Of a stretch of DNA of 34,492 bases, positions 1 to 7,134 are shown in pieces. The notes under the pieces were generated by a model. That model worked only from the letters and a program-made list of their open reading frames with translations, was not told the origin of the DNA and did no database searches. The stretch spans positions 1-34,492 of the forward strand of contig JACOSL010000052.1 in the NCBI GenBank assembly GCA_016179045.1, read 5' to 3'. Origin of the DNA: Fimbriimonas ginsengisoli (lineage in GTDB: Bacteria > Armatimonadota > Fimbriimonadia > Fimbriimonadales > Fimbriimonadaceae). Position 1 is the stretch's first letter, and each line of letters opens with the position of its first letter. Both the position numbers and the translations under genes were made by a program.

Positions 1-24
1 CACGAGTCATCCGCCGGGCAGACC

Positions 25-1032
25 CTAGCGGATGCCTGCGCTCAGTTCTCCGACCCGCGTCGGCGTCATAGCGAACAGGGATGGCAACCCACCCGTGTGC
101 CAGAAAAGCACCCGCCCGCCGATCTCGCGCCGGGCGGCGAGGTCCATCAGCCCCGCGAACGCCTTGCCCGAATACACCGGATCGAGGAATATGGCCTCCG
201 TGCGGGCGAGGGCCTCGATCGCGCGGGCGCCCTCCTCGCTTGGCGCGGCATATCCGGGGCCGACGTAGTCGAAGTTCATCGAAAAATCCGCCGCGGTCAG
301 GGGCGCGATGCCGAGGATGGCGGCGAGCCCCTTGCCCGCCTCCGCAAACTCCTCGAGAATGTCCGGCTCGGGATCGCTGGATATGCCCAGCACCCGCGTC
401 GGCTTGCCGTGAAACGAATAGGTGAGCCCTGTGTGGGTGCTGCCGCTGCTCGATCCGAACACGATCCATTCGAACGGCTCGGCTTGAGCGCGCACCTCCG
501 CGCCCGCCTCATAGAACGCATACGCGCTCAGCGGAGAAGAGCCGCCGATCGGGATGCGATACACCTTGAGGCCGTTCGTCTCGTATTCCTGGGCGAGCCT
601 TTCCGCGTGTGAGTACAGCTCGTCCCAGTCGCCGTCGGCGTAGATGCGCAGGTCCACGCCCAGCATTTCGTCGAGCAGCACGTTGCCCCCGCTTGAAAGA
701 AGAGCTGCCGCATGTGGCCGGCCCGCCTGGGTGTCGTAGGGCAGGGCCATCGTGGCGGCGGCGCATTTGAGGCCGAACACCGCGCAGGCCGCGCCCAACT
801 GTCGCACGAAATTGGATTGGGTGGTGCCGCAGGAGACAACCGCCTGCGCGCCCTTATCGAGCGCATCCGCCATCAGGTATTCGAGTTTGCGCCCCTTGTT
901 TCCGCCCCCGGCGAAGCCGGTGAGGTCGTCGCGCTTGATCCAGAGGTCGAGCTCGAGCCGGTCCGACATACGGTCGAGCCGGTGGAGGGGGGTGGGCAAC
1001 TGGGCGAGCGGCACCTTGCGGGGGAGGGGCAT
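25..1032 (-). CDS. D-cysteine desulfhydrase / ACC deaminase family PLP enzyme
   Basis: A 335-residue fold-type II PLP enzyme. Relatives cleave D-cysteine to pyruvate, H2S and ammonia, or deaminate 1-aminocyclopropane-1-carboxylate. Visible signatures are WIKRDDLTG near residue 31, GGGNKGRKLEYL near 42-53, where K46 is the probable Schiff-base lysine by family alignment, and CGTTQSNFVRQ near 68, which corresponds to the family's QSNH.RQ substrate/PLP loop. The usual histidine after QSN is Phe here. The length is normal for the family and no signal peptide is seen, so it is cytosolic. The ATG is 7 bases downstream of a TGTAAACT box, implying a leaderless message. It appears to be transcribed alone. 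D-cysteine desulfhydrase and ACC deaminase cannot be separated by eye; the family call is firm, the substrate is not. Confidence 0.85.
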   Translation of the reverse strand: MPLPRKVPLAQLPTPLHRLDRMSDRLELDLWIKRDDLTGFAGGGNKGRKLEYLMADALDKGAQAVVSCGTTQSNFVRQLGAACAVFGLKCAAATMALPYDTQAGRPHAAALLSSGGNVLLDEMLGVDLRIYADGDWDELYSHAERLAQEYETNGLKVYRIPIGGSSPLSAYAFYEAGAEVRAQAEPFEWIVFGSSSGSTHTGLTYSFHGKPTRVLGISSDPEPDILEEFAEAGKGLAAILGIAPLTAADFSMNFDYVGPGYAAPSEEGARAIEALARTEAIFLDPVYSGKAFAGLMDLAARREIGGRVLFWHTGGLPSLFAMTPTRVGELSAGIR

Positions 1033-1039
1033 CGTCCCC

Positions 1040-1047
1040 AGTTTACA
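1040..1047 (-). promoter_or_regulatory. -10-like box TGTAAACT, leaderless start
   Basis: Read on the minus strand this is TGTAAACT, with only 7 bases between it and the ATG at 1032. Transcription starting about 7 bases below the box would begin at or next to the start codon. The same octamer precedes the genes starting at 1741, 24207 and 31986. No good -35 hexamer is seen. Confidence 0.5.
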
Positions 1048-1059
1048 TGGCCTTTTGCC

Positions 1060-1741
1060 TCAGGGCATCGAGGGTGGCGCGGTGACTATGCGGGGCACGG
1101 GCAAGCCTTTGACATTCCGGTCCTGCCATGCGATCCATTCGGGCCAGGTCAGCAGGCCCCGGCTGTCATCGAAGTACATGCCGGGAATGCCGGTCGCGTC
1201 GAGCTCGGGCAGCAGTGCGAGCGTGCCATCGCGCCAAATCCGCGAAGTCCGCCCATTTTCCCAGCGATCGCGGGGCCTCGTATCGCGGGCGAAGGTTGCG
1301 TAGATTTCACACATGGCTACTTGGTCAGGAACATGGATGCCACCGTCCGAAATCTTGACGAGCGCGGCCAGTTGGGTTCTGTGCCCTTGGTGGTTCTGAT
1401 AGGTTTGCACCACAGAAAAATAGTTGTTCTCTGACTCGTCATGCTCCACGACGCTTCCAACGGGGGCTGTAGTCCTTCATGGACGGACGGACCACCGTCT
1501 TCAGGAAGCGATCCAGCTTTTCGCGGGTTAGGCCGAGGGCTTTCACTTCCTTCTCATCGATCAACGGGAAGATGGCGTCGGCATCATAGCGCTCCAAGCC
1601 GTCGAGGGCATGGAGCGCCACGCTACGTAGCGTTGGCGGATGTAGCCTTCGGTATCCGAGAACACCGATGCCAATTGCAACTAGAACGAGGCACAGCCAT
1701 AAGACCATGCGCCTTCGTCCTGATCTTGCTTCCGCAATCAT
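1060..1741 (-). pseudogene. Frameshifted membrane-anchored protein, paralogue of the 6035-6715 gene
   Basis: Two abutting minus-strand reading frames together encode one protein. The first (1741 to about 1465) gives a short basic N-terminus, one TM helix near residues 12-30 and an LIDEKEVKALGLTREKL segment. The second (about 1470 to 1060) carries the C-terminal half including ATGIPGMYFDD. Both halves resemble the intact 226-residue protein at 6035-6715: LDAREIELLQLDQAKL matches the first half and RAGIPGVVDHA the second. The frame changes at the G5 run at 1462-1466. The region is 682 nt; removing one base leaves exactly 226 codons plus stop, the length of the paralogue. This is either a true single-base insertion or a sequencing error in a homopolymer. 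Topology predicts a cytoplasmic N-terminus and an exported body. Function unknown. Confidence 0.7.
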
Positions 1742-1768
1742 CGCCGAACAGGCTCCTGGATCGTCTCC

Positions 1769-1776
1769 AGTTTACA
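1769..1776 (-). promoter_or_regulatory. -10-like box TGTAAACT for the frameshifted gene
   Basis: Minus-strand TGTAAACT, 27 bases before the ATG at 1741. It lies in a 103-base divergent intergenic gap shared with the RNase G gene. The context GGCCATGTAAACTGG is almost the same as that upstream of the gene starting at 1032, suggesting both promoters belong to one class. Confidence 0.4.
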
Positions 1777-1820
1777 TGGCCCTTCAACCTGCGCGGGGAA
1801 CGACCTCGACGGGGCGAGAG

Positions 1821-1826
1821 TAGACT
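1821..1826 (+). promoter_or_regulatory. -10-like box TAGACT for RNase G
   Basis: TAGACT lies 18 bases before the ATG at 1845, leaving a leader of about a dozen bases with no clear Shine-Dalgarno site. It is called from its resemblance to the other -10-like boxes in the window; no convincing -35 is seen. Confidence 0.3.
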
Positions 1827-1844
1827 GGAACCCAACACCCACCC

Positions 1845-3653
1845 ATGAGCGCCACAACAAACACCAGGCGGCGAAGCGGCACGCGCCGCTCATCCGCCAG
1901 GGCCCAGGCCTCGCCCCGCAGCCAGAGCCGCAGAACCGAAATCATCGTCAACGTCTCCAACCGCGAAACCCGCATCGCCCTGCTTGAAGACGGCAGCCTC
2001 ATGGAGTACCGCGTCGAGCGCGAAGAGCGCGTCGTCGGCTCCATCTACAAGGGCATCGTGCAGAACGTGCTGCCCGGCATGGACGCCGCCTTCGTCGACA
2101 TCGGCCTCGAGCGCAACGCCTTCCTCTACGTGGCCGACATCCTCCCCGAAGACCCCACCGACAACTCGCCCGCCAGCGTCAAGCGCAGCGAACTGCGCCG
2201 TCGCAAGATCAAAGACCTGCTCAAGCCCGGCCAGCAGGTGATGGTGCAGGTGATCAAGGGCGCGCACGGCACCAAGGGCGCGCGCGTCTCCAGCCGCATC
2301 ACCCTGCCCGGGCGCTATGTGGTGCTCATGCCGGAAGGTGGGCGCGTGGGGGTCAGCCGCAAGATCGAGGAGCGATCCGAGCGCGAGCGACTGCGCCGCA
2401 TCGGGGACAACATCACCCCCGAAGGCTTCGGGCTCATCATGCGCACCGAATGCGAGGGCCGCACCGAGGCCGAGCTTCGCGCCGACGTGCTGTTCTTGCA
2501 GCAGCTTTGGTCCCAGGTTCTATCCTCCGCCAAGAAGCAGCGCGCGCCAGCCTGCGTGCACCGCGACCAGACCCTGCTCTTCCGCACCGTGCGCGACATG
2601 CTCGGCGACGGGGTCGAACGGATGGTGATCGACGACCCCGACGAATACGAGAAAGTGCATCTTGTCGCGCGCATGGTCGCCCCCGAAATGCGCGACCGAA
2701 TCGAGCTTTATGACCGCGAGGCGCCCATCTTCGACGCGTTCGAGGTCGAGCGGGAGCTCGACCGCCTGCTCCAGCACCGGGTGCCTCTGCGCTCGGGCGG
2801 TTCCCTCGTAATCGACGAGATGGAGGCGCTCACCGCCATCGACATCAACACGGGTAAGCAGGTCGGCAGCTCTTCCCTGAGCGACACGATCTTGCGCGCC
2901 AACCTCGAGGCGGTCGACGAAGTGCTTCGCCAGCTTCGCCTGCGCGACATGGGCGGCATCATCGTGATCGACTTCATCGACATGGAGGATGCCGACGACC
3001 GGAAGAAGGTTCTCAACCACTTCACCGACGGCCTCGCGCGCGACCGCGCTCGCACTCGGGTGGGGCGCATCTCTTCGCTCGGCCTCGTCGAACTCACCCG
3101 CAAGCGCACTGCCGAATCGGTAACCGAGGCGATTACCGATGTTTGCCCGATGTGCCAGGGCCAGGGGCGAGTTTCGAGCAAGGAGACGATTTCGCTTTGG
3201 ATCGAACGCGACATGTGGCGCAAGATCGCCGAGCCGGGCGACGCGTTTATCATCGAATGCCACCCGGCCGCGGTCGAGGCGCTCATCGGCCCCGACGGGG
3301 AAAACGTCGAAGAACTCGAACACGAGATGCGCCGGGGCATCTATATCCGCGCGAACTTCGACATGGAGTACGAGGACTACGAGATCCGCTCTTCCACGAT
3401 CGAGGAACTCGACAAAGAGGTCATGCCGTATCGCCGGGCGCAGGTGCTTGAGTGCAACGTGCGCCGCTCCGCGTTCGAGAATATGTCCAAGGTGGTCGGC
3501 TGGACCGACGACGGCTACTACATCGAGCTGATGGATGGCGAGAGCTACGTGGGGCACCGAGCCAAGGTCAGCCTGCAAGACCTGCGCCGCAGCTACGCGG
3601 TGGCCGACGTGATCGTGCCCAGCACCGCAGTCCACCCGCGCAGCTTGACGTAG
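1845..3653 (+). CDS. rng: Ribonuclease G/E family endoribonuclease
   Basis: A 602-residue RNase E/G protein that cleaves single-stranded AU-rich RNA in mRNA decay and rRNA/tRNA maturation. Residues 1-35 are a basic Ser/Arg-rich extension. An S1 RNA-binding domain follows (about 60-130, around SIYKGIVQNVLPGMDAAFVD). The DNase I-like catalytic domain has the two Mg-binding aspartates in IDINTGK (D333) and IDFIDM (D376), and the zinc-link CPMC at C434/C437 that joins subunits in this family. It lacks the long C-terminal degradosome scaffold of E. coli RNase E, so RNase G is the better name. The ATG at 1845 follows a TAGACT box with a short leader. It is apparently monocistronic, ending before two hairpin repeats. 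Confidence 0.95.
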   Translation: MSATTNTRRRSGTRRSSARAQASPRSQSRRTEIIVNVSNRETRIALLEDGSLMEYRVEREERVVGSIYKGIVQNVLPGMDAAFVDIGLERNAFLYVADILPEDPTDNSPASVKRSELRRRKIKDLLKPGQQVMVQVIKGAHGTKGARVSSRITLPGRYVVLMPEGGRVGVSRKIEERSERERLRRIGDNITPEGFGLIMRTECEGRTEAELRADVLFLQQLWSQVLSSAKKQRAPACVHRDQTLLFRTVRDMLGDGVERMVIDDPDEYEKVHLVARMVAPEMRDRIELYDREAPIFDAFEVERELDRLLQHRVPLRSGGSLVIDEMEALTAIDINTGKQVGSSSLSDTILRANLEAVDEVLRQLRLRDMGGIIVIDFIDMEDADDRKKVLNHFTDGLARDRARTRVGRISSLGLVELTRKRTAESVTEAITDVCPMCQGQGRVSSKETISLWIERDMWRKIAEPGDAFIIECHPAAVEALIGPDGENVEELEHEMRRGIYIRANFDMEYEDYEIRSSTIEELDKEVMPYRRAQVLECNVRRSAFENMSKVVGWTDDGYYIELMDGESYVGHRAKVSLQDLRRSYAVADVIVPSTAVHPRSLT

Positions 3654-3676
3654 CCGGGGGGACCGGCTCGGGCGAT

Positions 3677-3701
3677 CCCTCCAGACGCTCCGTCTGGAGG
3701 G
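3677..3701. repeat. Perfect hairpin of the CCTCCAGAC family
   Basis: An 11-bp perfect inverted repeat (CCCTCCAGACG / CGTCTGGAGGG) with a 3-base loop, 23 bases after the RNase G stop. It could terminate transcription but no T-tract follows. A second hairpin with the same CCTCCAGAC core lies at 3754-3780, so this looks like a dispersed palindromic element. Confidence 0.7.
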
Positions 3702-3753
3702 TATCCGGTTCGGTACGGCGGCACTAGCGTTTTAGCTTTGTCATGGGAGATGT

Positions 3754-3780
3754 TGCCTCCAGACTGCGAGTCTGGAGGCA
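3754..3780. repeat. Second perfect hairpin of the CCTCCAGAC family
   Basis: A 12-bp perfect stem (TGCCTCCAGACT / AGTCTGGAGGCA) around a GCG loop. It shares the CCTCCAGAC stem core with the element at 3677-3701 but has a different end and loop. It sits just upstream of the TACAAT box of the next gene, arguing against the in-frame start at 3738. Confidence 0.7.
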
Positions 3781-3812
3781 TTGGGGGCCATGTGCTGGCG
3801 GCCGATCTCGCC

Positions 3813-3818
3813 TACAAT
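3813..3818 (+). promoter_or_regulatory. -10-like box TACAAT
   Basis: TACAAT ends 9 bases before the ATG at 3828, predicting an essentially leaderless message. It supports 3828 over the upstream in-frame start at 3738. Confidence 0.5.
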
Positions 3819-3827
3819 GGAATCGCC

Positions 3828-4304
3828 ATGACCCAGCGCACGGAGGAGTTCTGGCAGAAGGCGATCGCGGCCCTGACGATCGTGGGCATGGTGTGCATCG
3901 CGGTCGGGGGCGTCGCCACGTTCCTCCCGCTCGTGCCGATGCTGCCAATGTTCGAAATCGGGCTTCTGTTGGTTATTGGCGGGGTGGTGGTCGGCTTTCT
4001 GGTCCACGGCTGGGGCAAGCTGGGGCGCGAGACGGTGGTGCGCAACTGCCGGATCATGGCGCGTTATTGCGTCAACGAAGTTGGAGATCAGATGCCGGCC
4101 GGTCTCCATGCGCCCGACGAGGGCACGCGCGCCATGATCCGTCTCTGGTCGCCGGAACGAGGCGCGAGCGAGTACGAGTGCGCCCTGCCCGTTTGGGAGC
4201 AGTGCGGCGAGGGGATGCTCGGCGATGCGATCGTTCAAGGCAAATGGTTGAGCGCATTCCAGCCTGTCGCAGTTGCTTCGCCGCCGCCGGCTGGGCGTAC
4301 ATGA
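3828..4304 (+). CDS. Two-TM membrane protein of unknown function
   Basis: A 158-residue protein. Residues about 11-31 and 37-58 form two hydrophobic helices separated by a Pro-rich turn (PLVPMLPMF). A soluble tail of about 100 residues follows, with ARYCVNEVGDQMPAG and a Cys/Glu-containing segment. No family is recognised. The start at 3828 is chosen because it follows a TACAAT box by 9 bases, while the longer in-frame ORF would run through a repeat hairpin. The gene appears to stand alone between RNase G and the small secreted-protein cluster; whether it belongs with that cluster is unknown. Confidence 0.6.
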   Translation: MTQRTEEFWQKAIAALTIVGMVCIAVGGVATFLPLVPMLPMFEIGLLLVIGGVVVGFLVHGWGKLGRETVVRNCRIMARYCVNEVGDQMPAGLHAPDEGTRAMIRLWSPERGASEYECALPVWEQCGEGMLGDAIVQGKWLSAFQPVAVASPPPAGRT

Positions 4305-4337
4305 AGCTGTGAGAAGTCTAGCCCTAGGTGTGGCCAG

Positions 4338-4355
4338 CTGCGGCGCTCGCCGCGG
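4338..4355 (+). terminator. Possible GC-rich hairpin after the two-TM protein
   Basis: CTGCGGC and GCCGCGG form a 7-bp stem (one G-T pair) around GCTC, 33 bases after the stop at 4304. No T-run follows. The rest of the gap (4356-4490) has a GGTTAACC palindrome at about 4382-4389 and no other clear feature. Confidence 0.3.
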
Positions 4356-4490
4356 CGGCACACGGGGGTGCCGTACGCGGGGGGTTAACCGCAGCCTATC
4401 GAGCGTGGGCCCGCCTTAATGGGGGGTACAAGGGGGGAGAAGCAAGACTTCACCCATATGGCTGAAAGTTGCGATAAGATGCCAGTACAC

Positions 4491-5047
4491 ATGGGCCTGT
4501 CCCTCTTCGGGCGATGGGCGATTGCAAGCGTGGTCGCGCCGATCGCCATCGTGTTGGTGTTCGTCGGTGTCGCCCCCCCCCCACGGCCCCCTTCCGCGGC
4601 CCCTTGAATCCTCTTGATGACGGGAGACGGCTGGCCGATCTCATAGGGATCATGGGCACCCTGAAATTGGATACGGCCGTTTTGGGCCGTCCCGTCGGAC
4701 CTCTGGACGTTTTCGTTACGCGCGGGTGCGTCCCGTGCAGCACGGACGGCTGGGTGTTGGGTAAAGCGCCGCAGACAAGAATTCGCAACGCCGAGATGGC
4801 CGCATCCATAGTGATCGTCATACCCGACGCCCCACGAACTGCAGGCTACGAACAGCGCCATGTTCTATCACCCAGCGGCGTACCCATCGTGTTTGATCCC
4901 GAAATGCGGATTTTGACGCCTGCTGCGTACGAGCGAGCGCCATTCTTCGCGAGGTTCGACGCGCACGGGCGCGTGGCTAACCTCACGATCGCGAGTATCA
5001 CGGACTTTGAGACCGGGGAGGCGATTCTTGCGTCGTCGCGTCTGTAG
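4491..5047 (+). CDS. Membrane-anchored thioredoxin-like protein, frameshifted at a C10 tract
   Basis: As read, an N-terminal frame starting at 4491 (MGLSLFGRW followed by one TM helix, then a Pro-rich linker) stops at 4607. A second frame continues with TAPFRGPLNPLDD and an exported domain to 5047. The switch falls in a run of ten C at 4573-4582. One added C, or two fewer, would give one protein of about 185 residues. The exported domain has FVTRGCVPCSTDG, a CxxC motif placed as in thioredoxin-fold proteins, then a VPIVFDPEM strand; it could be a thiol-disulfide oxidoreductase or redox sensor. A TAAGAT box 10 bases before 4491 suggests that start. The 3' end overlaps the pseudopilin gene, so the two are coupled. 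The frameshift may be real (phase-variable) or an assembly indel. Confidence 0.55.
4573..4582 (+). repeat. Homopolymer of ten C inside a coding region
   Basis: A C10 run just after the TM anchor of the thioredoxin-like protein. The coding frame changes across it. C11 or C8 would keep the protein in frame; C10 truncates it shortly after the membrane helix. Tracts of this length slip during replication in other bacteria. Confidence 0.85.
5015..5021 (+). promoter_or_regulatory. Shine-Dalgarno GGGGAGG deciding a TTG start
   Basis: GGGGAGG lies 6 bases before TTG 5028 and inside the end of the preceding coding region. It favours TTG 5028 over the upstream TTG 5007 as the pseudopilin start. Confidence 0.6.
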
Positions 5048-5633
5048 CGGCCTTACGCTTGCGGAGATGCTGTCCGTGATCGCGATCGTGGCGGTGCTCG
5101 CCTCAGTGCTTCAACCTGCGCTTGCGAAGGCGATGCTGGCCGCAAAGTCAGCAAAGAGCATGGGCCAGCTTCACCAGATACATCTTGGCATCAAGCTCTA
5201 CCAACAGGACTATGGCAACGATGGTATGTACGGTGGCAAGCCGTCGCAAATGGGATTACCTGTCATGTCCTGCCAAGACTTGTGGTCGCCCAAGGGACTG
5301 TTCATCCCCGTCGTACCGGAAAGCCTCTGGTCAAGCCCATGCGGCAGGCAGCCTTTCCTTGGCAGCGCCAACGAAATACTCTATCCTTATATCGATGGCT
5401 TTCTCATGTGGTCTCGCTACCTGGAGGCTTATGAAGACAATGCCTTGATAGTGGCGGATCCGAACTGTAACGAAAGCCTGCCGCGCAACCCGGAGTTGCC
5501 AGGCATTGAGAAAAGAGTCATTGGGGTCACCCTCGGTGGCGACGCGCACGCATGGCGCACCGACGCGAACGTCATCGATTGGGATACAGGATTCTACGGC
5601 TGGCCTTTGCGCAATCGTCAACAGTTACGTTAG
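5028..5633 (+). CDS. Type II pseudopilin-like protein (prepilin N-terminal methylation motif)
   Basis: A 201-residue protein from TTG 5028. It begins with a short basic leader, LRRRVCSG, followed by LTLAEMLSVIAIVAVLASVLQP. This is a class III prepilin signal: cleavage after Gly8, glutamate at mature position +5, and a hydrophobic helix that is both membrane anchor and pilus core. The exported part has three cysteines (MSCQD, SSPCG, DPNCNE) and a GDAHAWRTDANVIDW segment near the C-terminus, like the C-terminal signature of many DUF1559-type proteins. A prepilin peptidase would process it; none is encoded here. The start overlaps the thioredoxin-like gene by 20 bases, and a Cys-rich secreted protein follows 17 bases later. 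Probably a minor pseudopilin or surface protein; partner machinery unknown. Confidence 0.7.
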   Translation: MRRRVCSGLTLAEMLSVIAIVAVLASVLQPALAKAMLAAKSAKSMGQLHQIHLGIKLYQQDYGNDGMYGGKPSQMGLPVMSCQDLWSPKGLFIPVVPESLWSSPCGRQPFLGSANEILYPYIDGFLMWSRYLEAYEDNALIVADPNCNESLPRNPELPGIEKRVIGVTLGGDAHAWRTDANVIDWDTGFYGWPLRNRQQLR

Positions 5634-5650
5634 GAGGAAGATGAAACAAT

Positions 5651-5923
5651 ATGAAAATAACACTTAACCCGCTGCTCGTGGCTTCGGTGATAGTCGCGAG
5701 CATCGCTAGCCAAGCGAGAACTAACGACCCACCAGAAGGTTGCAACTGTGGCGAGTCCACGTGTTCGGGCGGTAACGCCAGTGGAACATGCTGTATCGAC
5801 AGCCTCGGCGGTTGCAAGACATACAATCAGTGGACGTGCACCATCAATACGTGTCGGTACGTGCTGGTGAGCACCCGATCCGGGTATACCTGCGACCTGC
5901 AAACGGGATGTCAGCCGCCCTAG
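5651..5923 (+). CDS. Small secreted protein with ten cysteines
   Basis: A 90-residue protein with a signal peptide (MKITLNPLLVASVIVASIAS, probable cleavage after SQA near residue 22). The mature part has ten cysteines in about 65 residues, including CNC, CC and several TC pairs, plus many Gly, Ser and Thr. Such spacing suggests a disulfide-stabilised exported mini-protein; no family is recognised. A strong AGGAGG site (5632-5637) lies 13 bases before ATG 5651, rather far. A nearer ATG at 5641 would give only an eight-codon ORF, so the small ORF may modulate translation. It directly follows the pseudopilin gene and the thioredoxin-like gene, a context that hints at a linked disulfide-forming partner. 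Confidence 0.6.
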   Translation: MKITLNPLLVASVIVASIASQARTNDPPEGCNCGESTCSGGNASGTCCIDSLGGCKTYNQWTCTINTCRYVLVSTRSGYTCDLQTGCQPP

Positions 5924-5986
5924 ACTGCATCAGTAGCTTGGCCAACGTGTGCAAGTTACTGGCGACATGGCGTCGGCTGACCGACT

Positions 5987-6021
5987 GGCGGCAGCCTCTA
6001 TCAGGTTTGGAGGCTGTCGCC
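5987..6021 (+). terminator. Stem-loop between the Cys-rich protein and the next gene
   Basis: GGCGGCAGCCTC and GAGGCTGTCGCC pair over 12 bases (one G-T) with an 11-base loop, 14 bases before ATG 6035. There is no T-tract after it, so it may be an RNA stability or attenuating structure rather than a classical terminator. The rest of 5924-5986 shows nothing recognisable. Confidence 0.4.
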
Positions 6022-6034
6022 TAAGGGACAATCA

Positions 6035-6715
6035 ATGAAGAAGCTGGGCAATCGTTATTTGCTAGGTATAGGCGTAGTAGCGCTGCTCCTGCTCGGCTAC
6101 CAGGGTTGGGTCACTCTCCGAAGGGACGAGCCGCTTGAGCAGGCCGCAACGAAGGTAAATGCCTCGATCGAATCCGCGTCCGCGCGCGATCTTTGGGGGT
6201 ATTTGGATGCCCGAGAGATCGAGCTGCTTCAACTGGACCAGGCTAAGCTGCAGGTGATGCTTGACGGCGTGCATCGTAGGCTCGCGAAGCTGCGAAAGGA
6301 CGGCGGACTCGACCAGGAACGCATGGCCGGCGGCGGCGCCTTGCTAGCCTCGCAAACCTACCGCACGGCGGATGGTGCCTGGGTGTACTTGGGCTTTGAG
6401 GTAGCCAAGAACGCTGAGGGCCCTCGAGTCTCTATCTCATACCCTCTTGCCATGGCGACCGCGTTCGCTGTGGCCCCAGAGCACAACGCTAACGAACCGC
6501 TGGCACTGCAGCGCGAACGGCGGCTCGGCCATGGCTATCCCACTGTGCAGGCGGAGTGGTCGAGGGCCGGCATCCCTGGCGTCGTCGACCACGCTGTTGG
6601 CTTCAAGCTGCTGACGTTCGAAAGTCTAATTTCCGGTACTGCTCGCAACGTGGCGAAGCTTGAGGCAAGGTATGCGCGGCGAGCTTCGCCACCTGCGCCG
6701 CAACCTACGCCGTAG
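6035..6715 (+). CDS. Membrane-anchored protein, intact paralogue of the frameshifted 1060-1741 gene
   Basis: A 226-residue protein. An N-terminal signal anchor (about residues 8-24, YLLGIGVVALLLLGY) is followed by an exported, mostly helical segment with LDAREIELLQLDQAKL. A mixed alpha/beta body follows and ends in a Pro-rich tail. The pattern L-D-x-x-E-[VI]-x-x-L-x-L-x-x-x-K-L and a later A/T-GIPG are shared with the frameshifted copy at 1060-1741; no family outside this pair is recognised. AAGGGA lies 8 bases before the ATG. It lies in the cluster of small secreted proteins and may be co-transcribed with them, although a stem-loop sits just upstream. Function unknown; a substrate-binding or scaffold role at the outer face of the membrane is conceivable but unsupported. 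Confidence 0.7.
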   Translation: MKKLGNRYLLGIGVVALLLLGYQGWVTLRRDEPLEQAATKVNASIESASARDLWGYLDAREIELLQLDQAKLQVMLDGVHRRLAKLRKDGGLDQERMAGGGALLASQTYRTADGAWVYLGFEVAKNAEGPRVSISYPLAMATAFAVAPEHNANEPLALQRERRLGHGYPTVQAEWSRAGIPGVVDHAVGFKLLTFESLISGTARNVAKLEARYARRASPPAPQPTP

Positions 6716-6790
6716 CGCTCGCAAAGCCATCCGCCACACCTCGGGGCTAATCAATGCCTCCAGCCGTCCTGAATGCCAAAGGAGTAAAGG

Positions 6791-7093
6791 ATGGCGACTC
6801 TGGACGGCAGCCTCTGGCAATTCAACCTTGCCAAGGTTATCATCGTGGACGTAACCGACGACTACAAGCTGATGCAGCCCCCGCTGCCTTCCGACTTCTA
6901 CCCCGTATTGCGCGAGGTGTGGCTGCCTCGCCACAAGCTGGCGGAAACAATCCATGCCAGCGACATGATGGCGGGATATCTCTACGACTGGCACGAATCG
7001 CCCGACACCGAGCACTCGCCCTGGTATGTGGGGGTCGTTTCCGCCGACATGGCGTTTGCGGAGCCACCGCCTCGCCATATGCCAGCCGCGTAG
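6791..7093 (+). CDS. Hypothetical 100-residue protein
   Basis: No signal peptide, TM helix or known motif is seen. The protein is rich in aromatic and acidic residues in the middle (YDWHESPDTEHSPWYVG). The main support is a strong AAAGGAG site at 6778-6784 with 6 bases to the ATG, and a codon pattern like nearby genes. A longer minus-strand ORF (6626-7078) overlaps it but also overlaps the well-supported gene at 6035-6715 and has no comparable start. It could be the last gene of the 4491-7093 group or an independent small gene. Confidence 0.45.
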   Translation: MATLDGSLWQFNLAKVIIVDVTDDYKLMQPPLPSDFYPVLREVWLPRHKLAETIHASDMMAGYLYDWHESPDTEHSPWYVGVVSADMAFAEPPPRHMPAA

Positions 7094-7134
7094 ACCGGAA
7101 GCGACGTAGCGACAAGCGAACCGGAAAGAGTTCT

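Noticed and set aside
3738-3827. In-frame N-terminal extension of the two-TM protein from 3738.
   Set aside because: It would translate a repeat hairpin and the TACAAT box; 3828 fits a leaderless start.
6626-7078. A 150-codon minus-strand ORF.
   Set aside because: It overlaps the end of the well-supported gene at 6035-6715 and the plus-strand gene at 6791, which has a strong Shine-Dalgarno site.
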